Shown: one piece after another, positions 1 through 8,272 of the stretch | Layout of the letters: the number at the start of each line of letters is the position of its first letter | How positions within the stretch are numbered: the first letter of the stretch is position 1 | NCBI GenBank assembly: GCA_030550175.1 | Contig: JAUQPW010000011.1 | Location: 1 to 64,000, forward strand | DNA length: 64,000 nucleotides | Source: a bacterium | GTDB taxonomy: Bacteria; Moduliflexota; Moduliflexia; Moduliflexales; JAUQPW01 | Direction: 5' to 3' | Made by a program: the position numbers and the translations under genes | Notes under the pieces: generated by a model | Told to the model about the DNA's origin: nothing | Seen by the model: only the letters and a program-made list of their open reading frames with translations | The model's database searches: none

Positions 1-90
<90 letters not shown>

Positions 91-99
91 GGGATGAGA

Positions 100-1806
100 T
101 CAGGCAGGGGTCGTATAGCGTTTCTCAATAGCCGCTTTGATCAGATAGCGACTTTCCTGGGGAGAAAGGTTGGTTTGTTCCTCGACGCGGCTAACTTCGG
201 TTGCCAGATCTTCGTCTTTGATTGCCTCATGGAACCAGCGTGAGTAATCTCCTCTTTGGAGATGGTAGAGCCAGGTGGTATCATCGACTCCTTCCGCAAG
301 TTGGATGAAGAGCGCGAGATTTTGGGCGCGTAAATTAAGTTTTCCCTCCGGGCCTCGGAAGTAAAAGCTTTTATCCGGACCGAGTTCTCCCTCTGCGTAT
401 TTACGAATATGGCGGCGACGTTCTACACGAGGTGGAACACTCCGAAACCAAAAAGGATCCGTATGGGTTCGCCAGGACCAGAAAAGGGCTTCACCGGGTT
501 CCAGGGTTATCGGAGCAACGGTCGGTGGAGGTTGACCGAGGGTTTCACTGAAGGTTCGAAGGGTTTGCTCCGGTGAGGTACCGATGGCAATGATGACATC
601 CACCGATGATAAGATGGTTCGAGAGACATGGTCAGGATGTACGGTGATGTATACCATCCCGTGTAACTCTTGAGGAAAAGTTAGTGCAGCAGGATTCCAG
701 GAGGAAGGAAGCAAGTGATGGGTTTCATCTACTACAATCCAGTGTGGATGGCCGGTCTGAGCCCGTAACTCTTGAAGGCGAGGAAAAAGGCCTTCAAAAA
801 ACGCGGGGCGATCTTCCAGGGAAATTCCGAGCAGATTAACCACAACGTTCTGATTTGGATTCTCAAGGAGATCGAGTATCTCGGTTATTCTGGGTATCCG
901 GTGTTGATCCCCTAATACCACAGCATCTTCAAAGGTGGGATAATCCCCTTCAGGATCGATGATACAAAATTGATAATTTTGGGCCGCCAGCCGTTCTAAA
1001 ATACCGGTTGCCAGGGTGGATTTTCCACTCCCGGAGGAACCTGCAAGCAGAATATTTACCCCATAGGGAGCCAGATATACTTCCTCACCTGTCTCACGGG
1101 TACCAAGCAGGATATTGTGCCGGTTCAAGGGAATTTCGCGTAAATCTGAAGTAATCAGCGCATTAATAACTTCGATAACTCCGGCTCCATTAGCGTTGTA
1201 TGTAACCCAGTCCACGTGTTCTTTGACTGCCGGAAGGGCATTGGCAACGGCTACCGAGCACTCACATAGGTCCAGAAAAGCGTGATCGTTTTCAGCATCT
1301 CCCACGCCCACTATATTATGCGACGATAGCCCGAGTTCATCCAATGCTGCCTGGAGTCCGGTAGCCTTATTCACTCCAGAAGGGAGCACCATCACCGCAC
1401 CTTTGTTGAAGATCACATGTAATTCGAGTCCCAGGTCGCGTATGACCTGAAGTACGACAGTTTCATAAGGATGCCTCGTGGCAATAATCACCTGCCCAAC
1501 CGACAGGGGAGGGACGTTTCGTTCGCGAAGTGCCTGAATAAATTCTTCAGGTGGTCGCCGACCCAGAATTTTTACCTCACGCGTGGTGGGTCGGTACAAT
1601 AAAGCTCCATTCTCGGCTACAATCCGCTCGAAGAGGTCGAAGTGTGGGAAGACCCTTGAAAGATCATCCAATTCCCGACCTGTAACCAGAATCAATTTCC
1701 GGCCAGAACTTCGAAGATGGTCCAGGGCGGCCAGAGTCTCTTCACTCACCCGACCATCCCAAGCCAGCGTTCCATCATAATCACACACCAAAGCATGATA
1801 ACGCAT
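100..1806 (-). CDS. HAD-IIB phosphatase fused to HerA/DUF87-like P-loop ATPase
   Basis: The 568-residue protein has two enzymes in one chain. Residues 1-215 are a Cof-type HAD hydrolase: DYDGT at 9-13 (nucleophile Asp9, general acid Asp11), Thr42 in VTGR, Lys147, and GDAENDH at 169-175 for magnesium. Residues 245-420 are a P-loop ATPase with Walker A GSSGSGKST at 256-264 and Walker B IVVDE at 357-361, resembling the VirB4/HerA-like DUF87 group. About 120 C-terminal residues are charged and unassigned. Proteins of this composite type exist in several phyla, but I know no substrate. The phosphatase could act on a sugar phosphate or phosphoprotein, with the ATPase coupling it to DNA or another partner; that is inference. 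It is cytoplasmic, with no membrane segment. The ATG start at 1806 gives a normal HAD N-terminus. Confidence 0.85.
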   Translation of the reverse strand: MRYHALVCDYDGTLAWDGRVSEETLAALDHLRSSGRKLILVTGRELDDLSRVFPHFDLFERIVAENGALLYRPTTREVKILGRRPPEEFIQALRERNVPPLSVGQVIIATRHPYETVVLQVIRDLGLELHVIFNKGAVMVLPSGVNKATGLQAALDELGLSSHNIVGVGDAENDHAFLDLCECSVAVANALPAVKEHVDWVTYNANGAGVIEVINALITSDLREIPLNRHNILLGTRETGEEVYLAPYGVNILLAGSSGSGKSTLATGILERLAAQNYQFCIIDPEGDYPTFEDAVVLGDQHRIPRITEILDLLENPNQNVVVNLLGISLEDRPAFFEGLFPRLQELRAQTGHPHWIVVDETHHLLPSSWNPAALTFPQELHGMVYITVHPDHVSRTILSSVDVIIAIGTSPEQTLRTFSETLGQPPPTVAPITLEPGEALFWSWRTHTDPFWFRSVPPRVERRRHIRKYAEGELGPDKSFYFRGPEGKLNLRAQNLALFIQLAEGVDDTTWLYHLQRGDYSRWFHEAIKDEDLATEVSRVEEQTNLSPQESRYLIKAAIEKRYTTPA

Positions 1807-1860
1807 ATAAAATCCCGATTATTTCCGACTTCCTTCCCTTCAGACTACCGAAAAAAGAAT

Positions 1861-3036
1861 TTATTCTTCGTTCGGTTCCTTTAAATGATTATATTTCCTC
1901 ATCACCTCTCTTAGGCGATCATGGGGAATGGCTATTACTTTATGATCATCAACTCCTACCATGGTTTCTGCAGCGATCAAAGCATTGATAATTGCCTCTT
2001 CGGTTGCCTGCACCGTTGCTTCAAAGAAAGGATTCAGTTGTTGGTTTGGAAGCATCCTTAAGGGTACACCCCCTTTGGAGCCGGCAACTCCAGGATTTGC
2101 CGTTGAAAAGGCGATAAAAAGATCTCCTGAACTATTCAGAGATACCCCTCCGGTTCGCGCAATGCCCAGAGATACCCGTCGAGCGATCCGTTTCAATTGA
2201 TGGGGTAATACAGGCGCATCCGTTGCAACAACTACAATGATGGAACCGTCGATTTCAGGAATCAGATGAGCTTCCTTGGGAGCATAAGGCAGATCTTCGT
2301 TAATCTCGAGACCGACCGGAACTCCTGCAATTCGAAGTTGATCCCTGCGACCAAAATTGGCCTGTACCAGCACACCTAACGTGTAGGTACCGGATTGCTC
2401 AGTAAGTTTTCTCGAGGCTGTCCCAATACCCCCTTTAAACCCATAGCAAATCATTCCGGTGCCTCCGCCGACATTCCCCTCCGCTACCTCTCCCGATTTA
2501 GCATTTTCCAGGGCTGCCCATACATGCTCCCTCCGGATGTGAAATCCGTTAATATCATTTAAAAAACCATCATAGGTTTCAGCTACCACCGGATAAGAAA
2601 AGGGCTGAAACAGCAGACCATTCTTTATCTGCCACGCTATGACGGCATCTCGAACGATTCCCACACTATGGGTATTGGTGAGCATAACCGGACCCTCTAG
2701 AAAGCCGGATTCCTCCATCCATGTGGTTCCCGTCATCTCTCCATTACCATTCAGCGAGAACCAGCCTGCAAAGGTCGGATCTTTGGATTTTTTGCCCCTG
2801 GGCAATATGGCGGTAACCCCTGTTCGAACAGGCCCAACTCCTACCTGGAGTTTTCCATGACCGAAGATGAGAGTCGTATGCCCAACCTCCACCCCCTTCA
2901 CATCGGTAATAGCGTTGAACGGTCCGGGTGTTCCTTCAAATGGAATCCCCAGATCCCGGGCCCGGGGCTTGCCTTGAACTGAGATAGTCTGGAGAACCAT
3001 GAACAGGACCAGAAATAAGCTCAGGATTTTTGGCAC
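1861..3036 (-). CDS. P1-family (DmpA-like) aminopeptidase, secreted
   Basis: The 391-residue protein begins with a hydrophobic signal peptide (about residues 4-22). The rest matches the self-processing Ntn-type peptidase family P1, which includes DmpA and beta-peptidyl aminopeptidases. Family features are the N-terminal GTPGPFNAITDV block (35-46), the glycine-rich EGNVGGGTGM stretch (186-195), and NSSGD at 301-305. In DmpA the chain cleaves itself just before the serine of the equivalent G-S-G-D site, freeing the catalytic Ser; here the residue before it is Ser302, not Gly, so processing should be checked. The GTG start at 3036 has an AGAGGA ribosome site eight bases upstream. The product probably trims N-terminal residues from peptides or amides outside the cytoplasm; the substrate is unknown. 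Confidence 0.88.
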   Translation of the reverse strand: MPKILSLFLVLFMVLQTISVQGKPRARDLGIPFEGTPGPFNAITDVKGVEVGHTTLIFGHGKLQVGVGPVRTGVTAILPRGKKSKDPTFAGWFSLNGNGEMTGTTWMEESGFLEGPVMLTNTHSVGIVRDAVIAWQIKNGLLFQPFSYPVVAETYDGFLNDINGFHIRREHVWAALENAKSGEVAEGNVGGGTGMICYGFKGGIGTASRKLTEQSGTYTLGVLVQANFGRRDQLRIAGVPVGLEINEDLPYAPKEAHLIPEIDGSIIVVVATDAPVLPHQLKRIARRVSLGIARTGGVSLNSSGDLFIAFSTANPGVAGSKGGVPLRMLPNQQLNPFFEATVQATEEAIINALIAAETMVGVDDHKVIAIPHDRLREVMRKYNHLKEPNEE

Positions 3037-3090
3037 AGGTCTAATTCCTCTCGAATCAGGTTACGTGGGATAGGAATCAAAGAACCTGAA

Positions 3091-3954
3091 TTACTCTGTT
3101 GTCCTCACTAAACGAAAACCCAGTCGACCGAGACGATTATCCGGAGCATACCAGTCCCGGTTTGCAGATCGACAGAACCGTGCGATAACGTTCCAGCCAC
3201 CCCCACGAACCGCCCGATTTATACCCTCAGACGGTCCGGGTGGATCTATATCCGGACTGTACTGATAGTAATTCTCATCGTACAGGTCTTGTAACCATTC
3301 CCATACGTTCCCATAGACATCGTAAAGACCCCAGGGATTAGGTTTGAGCTGACCCACCGGGTGGGTTCGATTTCCAGAGTTTTTCGCATACCAACCATAT
3401 TGATCTAATAGCTCTTTATTATTCCCAAAAAAATACTTGGTTGTAGTCCCTGCTCGCACCGCATACTCCCACTCCGCTTCTGTCGGTAGGCGATAATGCT
3501 TTCCACCTTCCCGGGCATTCAGCCGATCGATAAACTCCTGAACGTCAGGCCAGGAAACACTCTCCACCGGATTTTTGGGATTTTCAAATCTACTTGGGTT
3601 CTTTCCCATGATGGCAACCCATTGCTCCTGAGTGACCTCATATTTACCCATGTAAAATGGCTTACTGATCGTTACCCTGTGCTGGGGCATCTCTTCCCGT
3701 GTCGCTTCCTCTTCCCAACTCTTGTCGGCCCCCATTAAAAAACTACCTGCAGGAATCAACACAAATTCCATACCAATACTGTTCGTAAATTCCCTAGGAG
3801 TTGAGGACATTGGAGAGGCAAAAAGCCTGTCATGCGAAAAAATAAGACCCACTACAAGAATAAGAAACATAGTGGGATAGAGAAAGTATCCAACGGTTTT
3901 TTCCATTCCAGGAATCCCCCTTCTTTGAATTTTAGTTATCGGGTTGAAACCCAT
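3091..3954 (-). CDS. SUMF1/formylglycine-generating-enzyme-like exported protein
   Basis: The 287-residue protein has a membrane or signal segment (about residues 24-47) and then one SUMF1 domain: FVLIPAGSFLMG (65-76), EVTQEQW (115-121), RLPTEAEWEYA, NPWGLYDVYGNVWEW and the closing GRLGFRLVR. True formylglycine-generating enzymes need a pair of cysteines in the block after RGGGW; here only the second is present (IARFCRS) and the first is replaced. It is therefore more likely a binding or structural member of the fold than a sulfatase-activating enzyme, and no sulfatase gene is nearby. A second start at 3906 (residue 17) would place the signal peptide right at the N-terminus; both starts have purine-rich leaders. 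It lies 54 bases downstream of no leftward partner except the glycosyltransferase at 4143. Confidence 0.85.
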   Translation of the reverse strand: MGFNPITKIQRRGIPGMEKTVGYFLYPTMFLILVVGLIFSHDRLFASPMSSTPREFTNSIGMEFVLIPAGSFLMGADKSWEEEATREEMPQHRVTISKPFYMGKYEVTQEQWVAIMGKNPSRFENPKNPVESVSWPDVQEFIDRLNAREGGKHYRLPTEAEWEYAVRAGTTTKYFFGNNKELLDQYGWYAKNSGNRTHPVGQLKPNPWGLYDVYGNVWEWLQDLYDENYYQYSPDIDPPGPSEGINRAVRGGGWNVIARFCRSANRDWYAPDNRLGRLGFRLVRTTE

Positions 3955-4069
3955 CTTTTCCTTCCGCCAGGCATCCTGTTATCCTTTCCCTCTCGGCTTG
4001 AATAAGACATTTTCAATTAAATTGGCTATCCCGGCTAATTTTAGATACTACTTGTAAGTTATAGTAATA

Positions 4070-4095
4070 GACCCTTCTTTGCAACTAAAAGGGTC
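4070..4095. terminator. Weak hairpin after glycosyltransferase gene
   Basis: A 7-bp stem (GACCCTT / AAGGGTC) with a 12-base loop lies just downstream of the leftward glycosyltransferase stop. Read leftward it is followed by an AT-rich stretch and not a clean U-run, so it is only a possible terminator. Confidence 0.3.
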
Positions 4096-4142
4096 GGAGA
4101 TCAGCTTCAGATTTTACCTGACAAGGTTAAGCGGAACTCGGG

Positions 4143-5801
4143 CTATTGTACACTTCTCTTATCACAATGGGCGACAGAAACCGAAATTATTTGTAAGATC
4201 TCTTTCGGATAATTTACCCTGGATAGCTCTCTGCAGGAGGGATTCAAGGATTGAGGCCCTGCTATCAGATAATAGTCATCGAAATTTGCACTACGCCTGG
4301 AATAGACCGGCTTTCTGATGGTTCTTTCAATATCTAAAGCCAGGCGCATATGAACTACGTTGGTATCAATTACGATGGGTTTGCTTTTATCAAGGTCTTT
4401 AACAAGAAAACCTGCCGTATCTTTATAATCCGGACGCGTTTTTATCTTATGAAAATAAATCCCATTTTCATAAGCGACCAGGTAAAGGAGAGAAAGGATA
4501 AGAATATAATCGAGAATCAGGTATTGTTTTCGAGATATTAAACCGGAGATAACGGCCAGTAGAAAAAAGACGACCCCATTAACATAAAAACTTCCTCTCA
4601 AAAAGTAAATTCCTGCCGATAAACACACTCCTGAGAAAACCCAAAGAGATAGCCGACTAAATGTCTGGTTTAAAGGCTTATGAGGGCTTATATGAAAGGC
4701 GGATACAATAGCAAAAAACGGAAACGCCGGCATCAGATGCCTGCTTCTACTTCCGGCAGTTATCATAAAAATTAAAAACGAACTGGCAAAAATCAGGAAA
4801 CTTGATTCGTAAACCTCGTCTTTGACTTTCTCCTTCTTGAAAGTAAAAAACAGGACCAATGACCAAGGTAGCAAAGCTGCCAAAACCTCCCAGGGATAAA
4901 TCAGCAGATAAGAGAAAAATTTCCTAAAATTTCCCTTTGCTCTCCCTCCCACCTCGAATAAGAATCCATTTATAAAGCTGTGGCTATCTGTGCGAAAATA
5001 ATACCATACGACCCAGGTTAATGGAAGTACCGATGATAACACCAAATGAAAAAATAAAGACTTTAATCTTTTAATCCTGATTTCCGGATTCAATAGAGCA
5101 TGAAGGACCAGGCCGGGATAGAAGAATAAGGGTGATACCCCCTTGGTTAGAATCCCCAATCCCATACATACCGAAGATATTGTAATATAGCGTATATCAG
5201 CAGGATTTTTAATGTAGAAAAAATAAGCCAGCCAGGTGAACAAAACCTGCAGGATTTCAGGTTCTGCTTTGTTTCCATACTCATATAACATCGAATAATT
5301 GGTCACCGATATGATAAAAGCAACAAAGGCCATATCAACGGAGATTCGTAACAAAAGGAGGTAAACGGTTATGCCCACCAAGAGTAAAGAAACCACAGAG
5401 ACTATCCGTGCATTAAAATTTGAGACAATTCCATCTCTGATGGAAACAGCCGCAATTAGCCAGTTATGTAGAGGGGGTTTTTTATGATAAAATTCTTGAT
5501 AAACTTTTGGAAGGATATAGTCCCCGGTTAAGATCATTTCCTGGGCAATGATAGCCCTTCTTGGCTCTTCGTGGAATAAAGGAACCCGGTTAATATGCAG
5601 AATAAGATTAACAAAAATAAAAACGGATATCAAAATGACCGGTAGATATCGGCTTGTTCGATATTTGTCCTTCAGACTCCGGGATAAGGATATAAATCTT
5701 CTATCCGATCGATGAGGAAGATCCCGAAAGGTTGTAAACTTGGAAGTTGTAAGAGATTTTAAAGAAAATCGCCGCAATTCTTCAAACTTCGGTAAAAACA
5801 A
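4143..5801 (-). CDS. ArnT/GT39-GT83-like membrane glycosyltransferase
   Basis: The 552-residue protein has about eleven predicted membrane spans and the first-loop signature of lipid-linked sugar transferases: FHEEPRRA near residue 75, where the acidic residue and Arg of EPR are conserved in ArnT-type enzymes, then HKKPPLHNW. Such enzymes move a sugar from a polyprenyl-phosphate donor to a lipid or protein on the outer face of the inner membrane; the acceptor here is unknown. The assigned TTG start gives about 50 unusual residues before the first span. Part of that stretch (residues about 13-26) is encoded by a 7-base-period repeat at 5731-5800, so the real start may be further in. The gene is noticeably AT-richer than its neighbours to the right, which could mean later acquisition; this was judged by eye only. 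Confidence 0.85.
   Translation of the reverse strand: MFLPKFEELRRFSLKSLTTSKFTTFRDLPHRSDRRFISLSRSLKDKYRTSRYLPVILISVFIFVNLILHINRVPLFHEEPRRAIIAQEMILTGDYILPKVYQEFYHKKPPLHNWLIAAVSIRDGIVSNFNARIVSVVSLLLVGITVYLLLLRISVDMAFVAFIISVTNYSMLYEYGNKAEPEILQVLFTWLAYFFYIKNPADIRYITISSVCMGLGILTKGVSPLFFYPGLVLHALLNPEIRIKRLKSLFFHLVLSSVLPLTWVVWYYFRTDSHSFINGFLFEVGGRAKGNFRKFFSYLLIYPWEVLAALLPWSLVLFFTFKKEKVKDEVYESSFLIFASSFLIFMITAGSRSRHLMPAFPFFAIVSAFHISPHKPLNQTFSRLSLWVFSGVCLSAGIYFLRGSFYVNGVVFFLLAVISGLISRKQYLILDYILILSLLYLVAYENGIYFHKIKTRPDYKDTAGFLVKDLDKSKPIVIDTNVVHMRLALDIERTIRKPVYSRRSANFDDYYLIAGPQSLNPSCRELSRVNYPKEILQIISVSVAHCDKRSVQ
5731..5800. repeat. Heptamer-period inverted repeat at glycosyltransferase start
   Basis: GTTGTAAACTTGGAAGTTGT repeats a GTTGTAA/AGTTGTA-like unit every 7 bases. 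A partly complementary arm follows at about 5775-5800. It belongs to the same architectural family as the other 7-base-period palindromes in this window and overlaps the apparent N-terminal codons of the glycosyltransferase. Confidence 0.5.
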
Positions 5802-6215
5802 ACTATGTTATTACTTAATAGGTTCTATTCGCCTGTGTCAAGGATTAGTGGAAGATTTTTTATGTTTTTAACTATTACCTCTATGGGGTCCGGATCTCGT
5901 TATATGATAACCCCTCCGACTCCCCTTCCCTGGGAGGGAAGGGAAGAGTTGAGACCTAGGTAATCTCCGAGTTCCCTCTTCCCGACGCGGGAAGAAGGTT
6001 AGGTTAATAAAAAAGATACCCTTGAAAGGTTCCCTTCAGAGGGAATAGGGTGAGCAACTTTCTAAATCCCCCTGGAGGGGGCAAGGGGCCTGCGTACCAG
6101 GATAAGAATGTTAGCCCCAGCGGGGCGACCTGTTTAACAGCTATGAAGCTTGAAAAATTCTGAATTTCTGAATCCCCTAAAGGGGCTTTTCAGCTTAACC
6201 TGACGTATAAAGGGG
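5802..6215. repeat. Intergenic cluster of short GC palindromes
   Basis: This gene-free stretch is packed with small perfect or near-perfect palindromes: CCTTCCCTGGGAGGGAAGG near 5924, TTCCCGACGCGGGAA near 5980, TTCCCTTCAGAGGGAA near 6029, CCCCCTGGAGGGGG near 6068, AGCCCCAGCGGGGC near 6114, and CCCCTAAAGGGG at 6174-6185. The AGCCCCAGCGGGGCGACC sequence looks like dispersed intergenic elements I recall from other bacterial genomes, but I cannot check that. The region separates divergent genes, so it should also contain promoters; none is convincing. Confidence 0.6.
6148..6196. terminator. Composite hairpin with T-run
   Basis: An outer stem, AAGCTTGAAA with TTTTCAGCTT, encloses an inner CCCC-TAAA-GGGG hairpin whose right side runs into CTTTT. 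It could stop rightward transcription, but no rightward gene ends just upstream, so it may simply be one of the intergenic palindromes. Confidence 0.3.
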
Positions 6216-6245
6216 GTGCTAGATCCCAGGTCCAATAATCGAGTC

Positions 6246-6536
6246 ATGAAACATCGACCCCGCATAGAAATTGAATACTGTACCCAGTGTCGCTGGCTCC
6301 TACGTGCGGCCTGGATGGCTCAAGAACTTCTGACAACGTTTGAGACAGAATTGGGAGAGGTTGCCTTGATTCCGGGGACCGGGGGTATTTTCGAGGTACG
6401 GGTAGACGGAGAAACCGTCTGGTCACGTAAAGATCAGGGACGCTTTCCTGAACTAAAGGAACTGAAACAACGGGTTCGTGATCGTGTTGCCCCGGGTAAA
6501 GATCTTGGGCATTCAGATCGTTTCAGTCCGTGCTAA
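6246..6536 (+). CDS. SelT/SelW/SelH (Rdx) family protein, cysteine form
   Basis: Read from the ATG at 6246, the product is 96 residues with the Rdx-family motif YCTQCRW at 11-17. Selenoproteins W, T and H carry CxxU here; this one has CxxC (Cys12, Cys15). The family has a thioredoxin-like fold and is thought to handle thiol redox chemistry or bind glutathione or 14-3-3-like partners. The conserved IPGTGGIFEV and RFPE blocks follow, as in bacterial SelW-like proteins. A GTG at 6216 would add ten residues of poor resemblance. Its last 14 bases overlap the end of the converging permease gene. No clear ribosome site precedes the ATG. Confidence 0.82.
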   Translation: MKHRPRIEIEYCTQCRWLLRAAWMAQELLTTFETELGEVALIPGTGGIFEVRVDGETVWSRKDQGRFPELKELKQRVRDRVAPGKDLGHSDRFSPC

Positions 6537-7836
6537 TGGTTTGCCGGGAGAAGGAGGTTATCCATCTGGCCAGGGCATGCCAGAGGAGACCACCGAAAAT
6601 CAGCCCCAGTCCGACGAGCCAGGTTTGTCGCTCCACCCAGAAGGCCAAAAAAAGACAGGCTGTCAGACCTAAGCCTGTTATCCAGGGTGGATAAAGTCTT
6701 TGCTCTGCCGAAAGGCGTAGGGCAGCTAAATTGGTAAGGGCATAGTAAATCAGAACTGTAAAGGCGCTGAACGACCAGCTTGTTTTAACGTTACCTATAA
6801 GCACTAGTCCTGCAATGACAAAGCCAACTACCAATACGGCCCAGTAAGGTGTCGTTCTGGATTTATTAAGGTGTGCCAGTAATGCAGGCATGTCCCGGCG
6901 ACGACCCATAGCCAGAAGCATACGGGATAGGCCCAGGATGAGATTTAGGAGAACACCCAACATCGCCGTCATAGCTCCAACGGCCAGAATTTGAGAACTG
7001 AAAGGCACTTTGAATTGCCGTGCAGCAACTGCCAGGGGTGCTACCTGGGTGTTAGTCGTCACACTCAATTTTTCGGCTCCTAAGGTGCCAATACCAGCCA
7101 GAGCAACTGCGGTGTAGAGTCCCATCGTGATCAGCATGGTAATCATAATGGCTCTGGGAATTGTATAGGTCGGATTGCGAACCTCCTCGCCTAATGTGGT
7201 AATTCGTGCATAACCTGTATAGGCAACAAACATCAAGGCAGTAGCATGAAATAGCGCGGCCAGAGGGCCACTTCCCTCTTCAGAGGTTTTGAAGAAAGGA
7301 GTAAGATTTATAAAACCGCTGGAGATGACCAGGGGTAGACCGGCCATTACAAAGAAAATCAGAGAAAAGAGGGTTGTTGTCACGATGAAGAGGTTGGCGA
7401 GATGGGAGCGTTGAATACCACCCAGGACGATCCCAACAAAGAGGACGACTGCCATCAGAGCGGTAGGGATCAGAAATTCTCGCGAAATACCCAGGAGGTT
7501 TAGCAAGTAACCGGCAAAACCCAGAGCTGCGGTTGCCGCGGAGGCAGATTTAGCCAGTAAAAACATCCAACCGGCTGTAAAGCCCAACCAGGGAGTAAGG
7601 TATTTATAACCGTATTCATAGGTGCCTCCGCTGACCGGATGGCTGGCAGCAAGCTGGGCACTACTCAATCCATTACAGAGGGCTACCCCTGCGGCCAATA
7701 TGACCGCCAGAATTACCGATGGGCCGGCAATTCCTGCTGCAATGCCAATACTCACGAATACTCCCGTCCCAACTATGGAGCCCAGACCCATGAGAATAGC
7801 ACCCCAAAGTCCCAGTTCTCGTCTAAGTTGGAGCAT
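6523..7836 (-). CDS. APC-superfamily amino acid permease
   Basis: The 437-residue inner-membrane protein has about twelve hydrophobic spans. The first contains GSIVGTGVF (residues 19-27), the substrate-binding unwound helix typical of amino acid-polyamine-cation transporters, and PVSGGTYEYGY (68-78) follows. The closest general type is an ethanolamine/cationic or neutral amino acid permease; the substrate cannot be called. It lies three bases downstream of arfB and five genes are packed leftward here, so it is probably co-transcribed with arfB and the acyl-CoA dehydrogenase. Its 3-prime end overlaps the SelW-like gene by 14 bases in a convergent arrangement. Confidence 0.9.
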   Translation of the reverse strand: MLQLRRELGLWGAILMGLGSIVGTGVFVSIGIAAGIAGPSVILAVILAAGVALCNGLSSAQLAASHPVSGGTYEYGYKYLTPWLGFTAGWMFLLAKSASAATAALGFAGYLLNLLGISREFLIPTALMAVVLFVGIVLGGIQRSHLANLFIVTTTLFSLIFFVMAGLPLVISSGFINLTPFFKTSEEGSGPLAALFHATALMFVAYTGYARITTLGEEVRNPTYTIPRAIMITMLITMGLYTAVALAGIGTLGAEKLSVTTNTQVAPLAVAARQFKVPFSSQILAVGAMTAMLGVLLNLILGLSRMLLAMGRRRDMPALLAHLNKSRTTPYWAVLVVGFVIAGLVLIGNVKTSWSFSAFTVLIYYALTNLAALRLSAEQRLYPPWITGLGLTACLFLAFWVERQTWLVGLGLIFGGLLWHALARWITSFSRQTISTD

Positions 7837-7839
7837 AGA

Positions 7840-8265
7840 TTAATCTTCCGAGGGCGAAACTGATCGCCGCGTGCGTTTGATCTCGCTTCGATGTCGTTTG
7901 ATCTCTAACCGACGTTCTTTTGAAGCCGGAGATGGTTTTGTTTTACGACGGGGCTTAGGCTCTTCGGAAGCTTTGCGGATTAATTTTATCAATCGATCCA
8001 GGGCATCCCGACGATTTTGCTCTTGCGTACGAAATCGCCGGGCATCGATTCTCAATATTCCCTCTTTGGAAATTCGTCGACCGGCCAGACGAATTAAACG
8101 TTCACGGACTTCTTCTGGTAAAGAAGGAGAGTTAACCACATCGAAGCGAAGTTGCACACCGGTAGCAACTTTATTAACGTTCTGTCCGCCTGGACCGGAG
8201 GTACGGATGAAGTCTTCCTGAATCTCGCTCTCATCAATGGCCAGAGAGGGTGTAATTTGGATCAT
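7840..8265 (-). CDS. arfB: Alternative ribosome-rescue factor ArfB (YaeJ)
   Basis: The 141-residue protein has the class I release-factor GGQ domain with GPGGQNVNK at 24-32 and none of the stop-codon recognition domains. Like ArfB it ends in a long, very basic tail (from about residue 103: RRKTKPSPASKERRLEIKRH and on) that, in the E. coli protein, inserts into the empty mRNA channel of stalled ribosomes. The GGQ then hydrolyses peptidyl-tRNA, freeing non-stop complexes. Length matches the family (about 140). It sits seven bases after the acyl-CoA dehydrogenase gene and three before the permease, so it is part of that leftward unit without obvious functional linkage. Confidence 0.95.
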   Translation of the reverse strand: MIQITPSLAIDESEIQEDFIRTSGPGGQNVNKVATGVQLRFDVVNSPSLPEEVRERLIRLAGRRISKEGILRIDARRFRTQEQNRRDALDRLIKLIRKASEEPKPRRKTKPSPASKERRLEIKRHRSEIKRTRRSVSPSED

Positions 8266-8272
8266 ACTCTGG

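Noticed and set aside
3091..3954. True sulfatase-activating enzyme
   Set aside because: One of the two essential cysteines is missing and no sulfatase lies nearby.
6246..6536. Selenoprotein W with a TGA-encoded selenocysteine
   Set aside because: The motif is an ordinary CxxC with TGT/TGC-type codons and no in-frame TGA.
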